The notes under the pieces: model-generated
What the model was told of the DNA's origin: nothing
The model's database searches: none
The model's input: only the letters and a program-made list of their open reading frames with translations
Shown here: positions 6,357-7,187 of the stretch, piece after piece
Position numbering within the stretch: the first letter of the stretch is position 1
Layout: every line of letters begins with the position of its first letter
NCBI GenBank assembly: GCA_041674345.1
Contig: JBAYVY010000191.1
Location: 1-7,187, forward strand
Length of the DNA stretch: 7,187 bases
Direction: 5' to 3'
DNA from: JBAYVY01 sp041674345
Lineage (GTDB): Bacteria > Planctomycetota > Phycisphaerae > Phycisphaerales > Zrk34
Program-made: the position numbers and the translations under genes

Positions 6357-7187
6357 CGACTGGCTCACCACCCTCGGATTGATCTGCGCGGCGACGAGCA
6401 GCGTCGTCGGCTTCATCGCGGCGATTCGCCGCGTCAAACGCGGCTCGTCGCAGCGCACCGAACGAAGCGCGATCCTGCTGGCGGGTTTCATCACCCTCGG
6501 TTTGTTCGTCTATCGCGCCCTGTTCATCAATCAATCGTGGGAACCGATTGAATCACACGTCGATGGTCTGCTGATGCTGACGGGTCTGCTCGCGGTGATG
6601 ATCGTCTATTTGCAGTGGAAAAGGCCGTTCAGGGGGCTGGACGTGTTCGCGCTGCCGGTGCTGGTGTTTCTGACGTTGTGGGGCGTGTGCGCCAGTTGGT
6701 GGTCGTTCACGCTGTTCGACATCGGCGGCATCTGGTCGGGGCTGCACCTTTGGAGCGTCTATCTGGGCATGATTTCAGCGACCCTCACCGCCGCGACCGG
6801 CGTGATGTATCTGTTCATTCAACGTCAGCTTCGCCGGCGGGATCACGCGGCGCGTCGCATGACGATGCTGGGACGACTGGCGTCGCTGGAATCGACCGAG
6901 GGATTGATGTTGCGCGCGGCGCAGGTGACGTTCGTGTTTTTGAGCATCGCGCTGACGACGGGTTTCATCGGCAAGGTCGGTCTTTTGCCGCACAACCTGG
7001 CGAGCGTCAAGGTGTGGGGCGCGATCGCGGGATGGGCGATTTACGGGCTGGTGGTGCATGTGCGATGGAACCCGGCCTTCCGCGGAACGCGGGCGGCGAT
7101 ATTGAGCATCTGCGGCTTCGTCGTGCTGCTGGGCGTCATGGGCTTGTCGGTGGCGCTGGCGAAACTGGCGTCGGGGGGCAATCCGTA
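6349..7187 (+). CDS. HemX/CcsA-like cytochrome c assembly membrane protein (reaches the right edge)
   Basis: At least 279 residues, all seen in one open frame; the window ends on 'TA', which may be the first two bases of a stop. About eight membrane helices are visible (near 8-26, 41-58, 72-89, 97-116, 133-157, 190-208, 222-240, 248-271). The order fits the HemX/CcsA family: GLHLWSVYLGMISATLTAAT (131-150), MYLFIQRQLRRRD, a Ser-Leu-Glu linker (LASLESTEGL), then WAIYGLVVHVR (229-239) and the RAAILSICGF helix. His133 and His237 are candidate heme ligands. The tryptophan-rich WWD motif of true heme-handling CcsA/CcmC proteins is missing, so it is closer to HemX, which influences glutamyl-tRNA reductase levels in Bacillus. 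The ATG at 6349 overlaps the preceding stop (ATGCCTAA), and an in-frame TGA at 6334 rules out an earlier start. Such a gene often precedes hemA. Confidence 0.83.
   Translation, partial: MPNDWLTTLGLICAATSSVVGFIAAIRRVKRGSSQRTERSAILLAGFITLGLFVYRALFINQSWEPIESHVDGLLMLTGLLAVMIVYLQWKRPFRGLDVFALPVLVFLTLWGVCASWWSFTLFDIGGIWSGLHLWSVYLGMISATLTAATGVMYLFIQRQLRRRDHAARRMTMLGRLASLESTEGLMLRAAQVTFVFLSIALTTGFIGKVGLLPHNLASVKVWGAIAGWAIYGLVVHVRWNPAFRGTRAAILSICGFVVLLGVMGLSVALAKLASGGNP

Overview
The window is a GC-rich bacterial chromosome segment. A PEP-CTERM surface protein, the general lack of Shine-Dalgarno sites, the form of the seryl-tRNA synthetase and a small-protein/nucleotidyltransferase pair together suggest a planctomycete, perhaps a Phycisphaerae-like lineage. 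That placement is inferred from gene content only.

Layout. Six genes lie on the minus strand. Read from right to left these are serS (seryl-tRNA synthetase), a 79-residue protein overlapping an AbiEii/MenT-like nucleotidyltransferase (a candidate toxin-antitoxin-like pair), a stand-alone LuxR-type helix-turn-helix regulator, a secreted PEP-CTERM protein, and the 5' part of rpsA (ribosomal protein S1), which runs off the left edge. A clear intrinsic terminator after the PEP-CTERM gene separates it from rpsA, which has its own candidate promoter and a structured leader of about 145 nt. Two plus-strand genes diverge from serS: an NAD-dependent precorrin-2 dehydrogenase (siroheme synthase N-terminal type) and, overlapping it by 8 nt, a HemX/CcsA-like membrane protein that reaches the right edge. 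These two look like the start of a tetrapyrrole operon that would normally continue into hemA and hemC.

How the parts fit. Translation genes (rpsA, serS) and heme/siroheme genes are core housekeeping. Between rpsA and serS sits accessory material: the nucleotidyltransferase pair and the regulator plus PEP-CTERM gene. Points worth a second look are two strong -10 boxes placed so that the transcripts would be leaderless; a short word, TTCCGGGGG, found six times, including two identical 16-bp copies that encode PAPGS inside two extra loops of SerRS; a nucleotidyltransferase of a superfamily with tRNA-modifying toxins directly downstream of serS; and a UNCG-capped hairpin in the serS/precorrin-2 dehydrogenase divergent promoter region. 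I see no RNA genes, CRISPR arrays, insertion sequences or phage genes.
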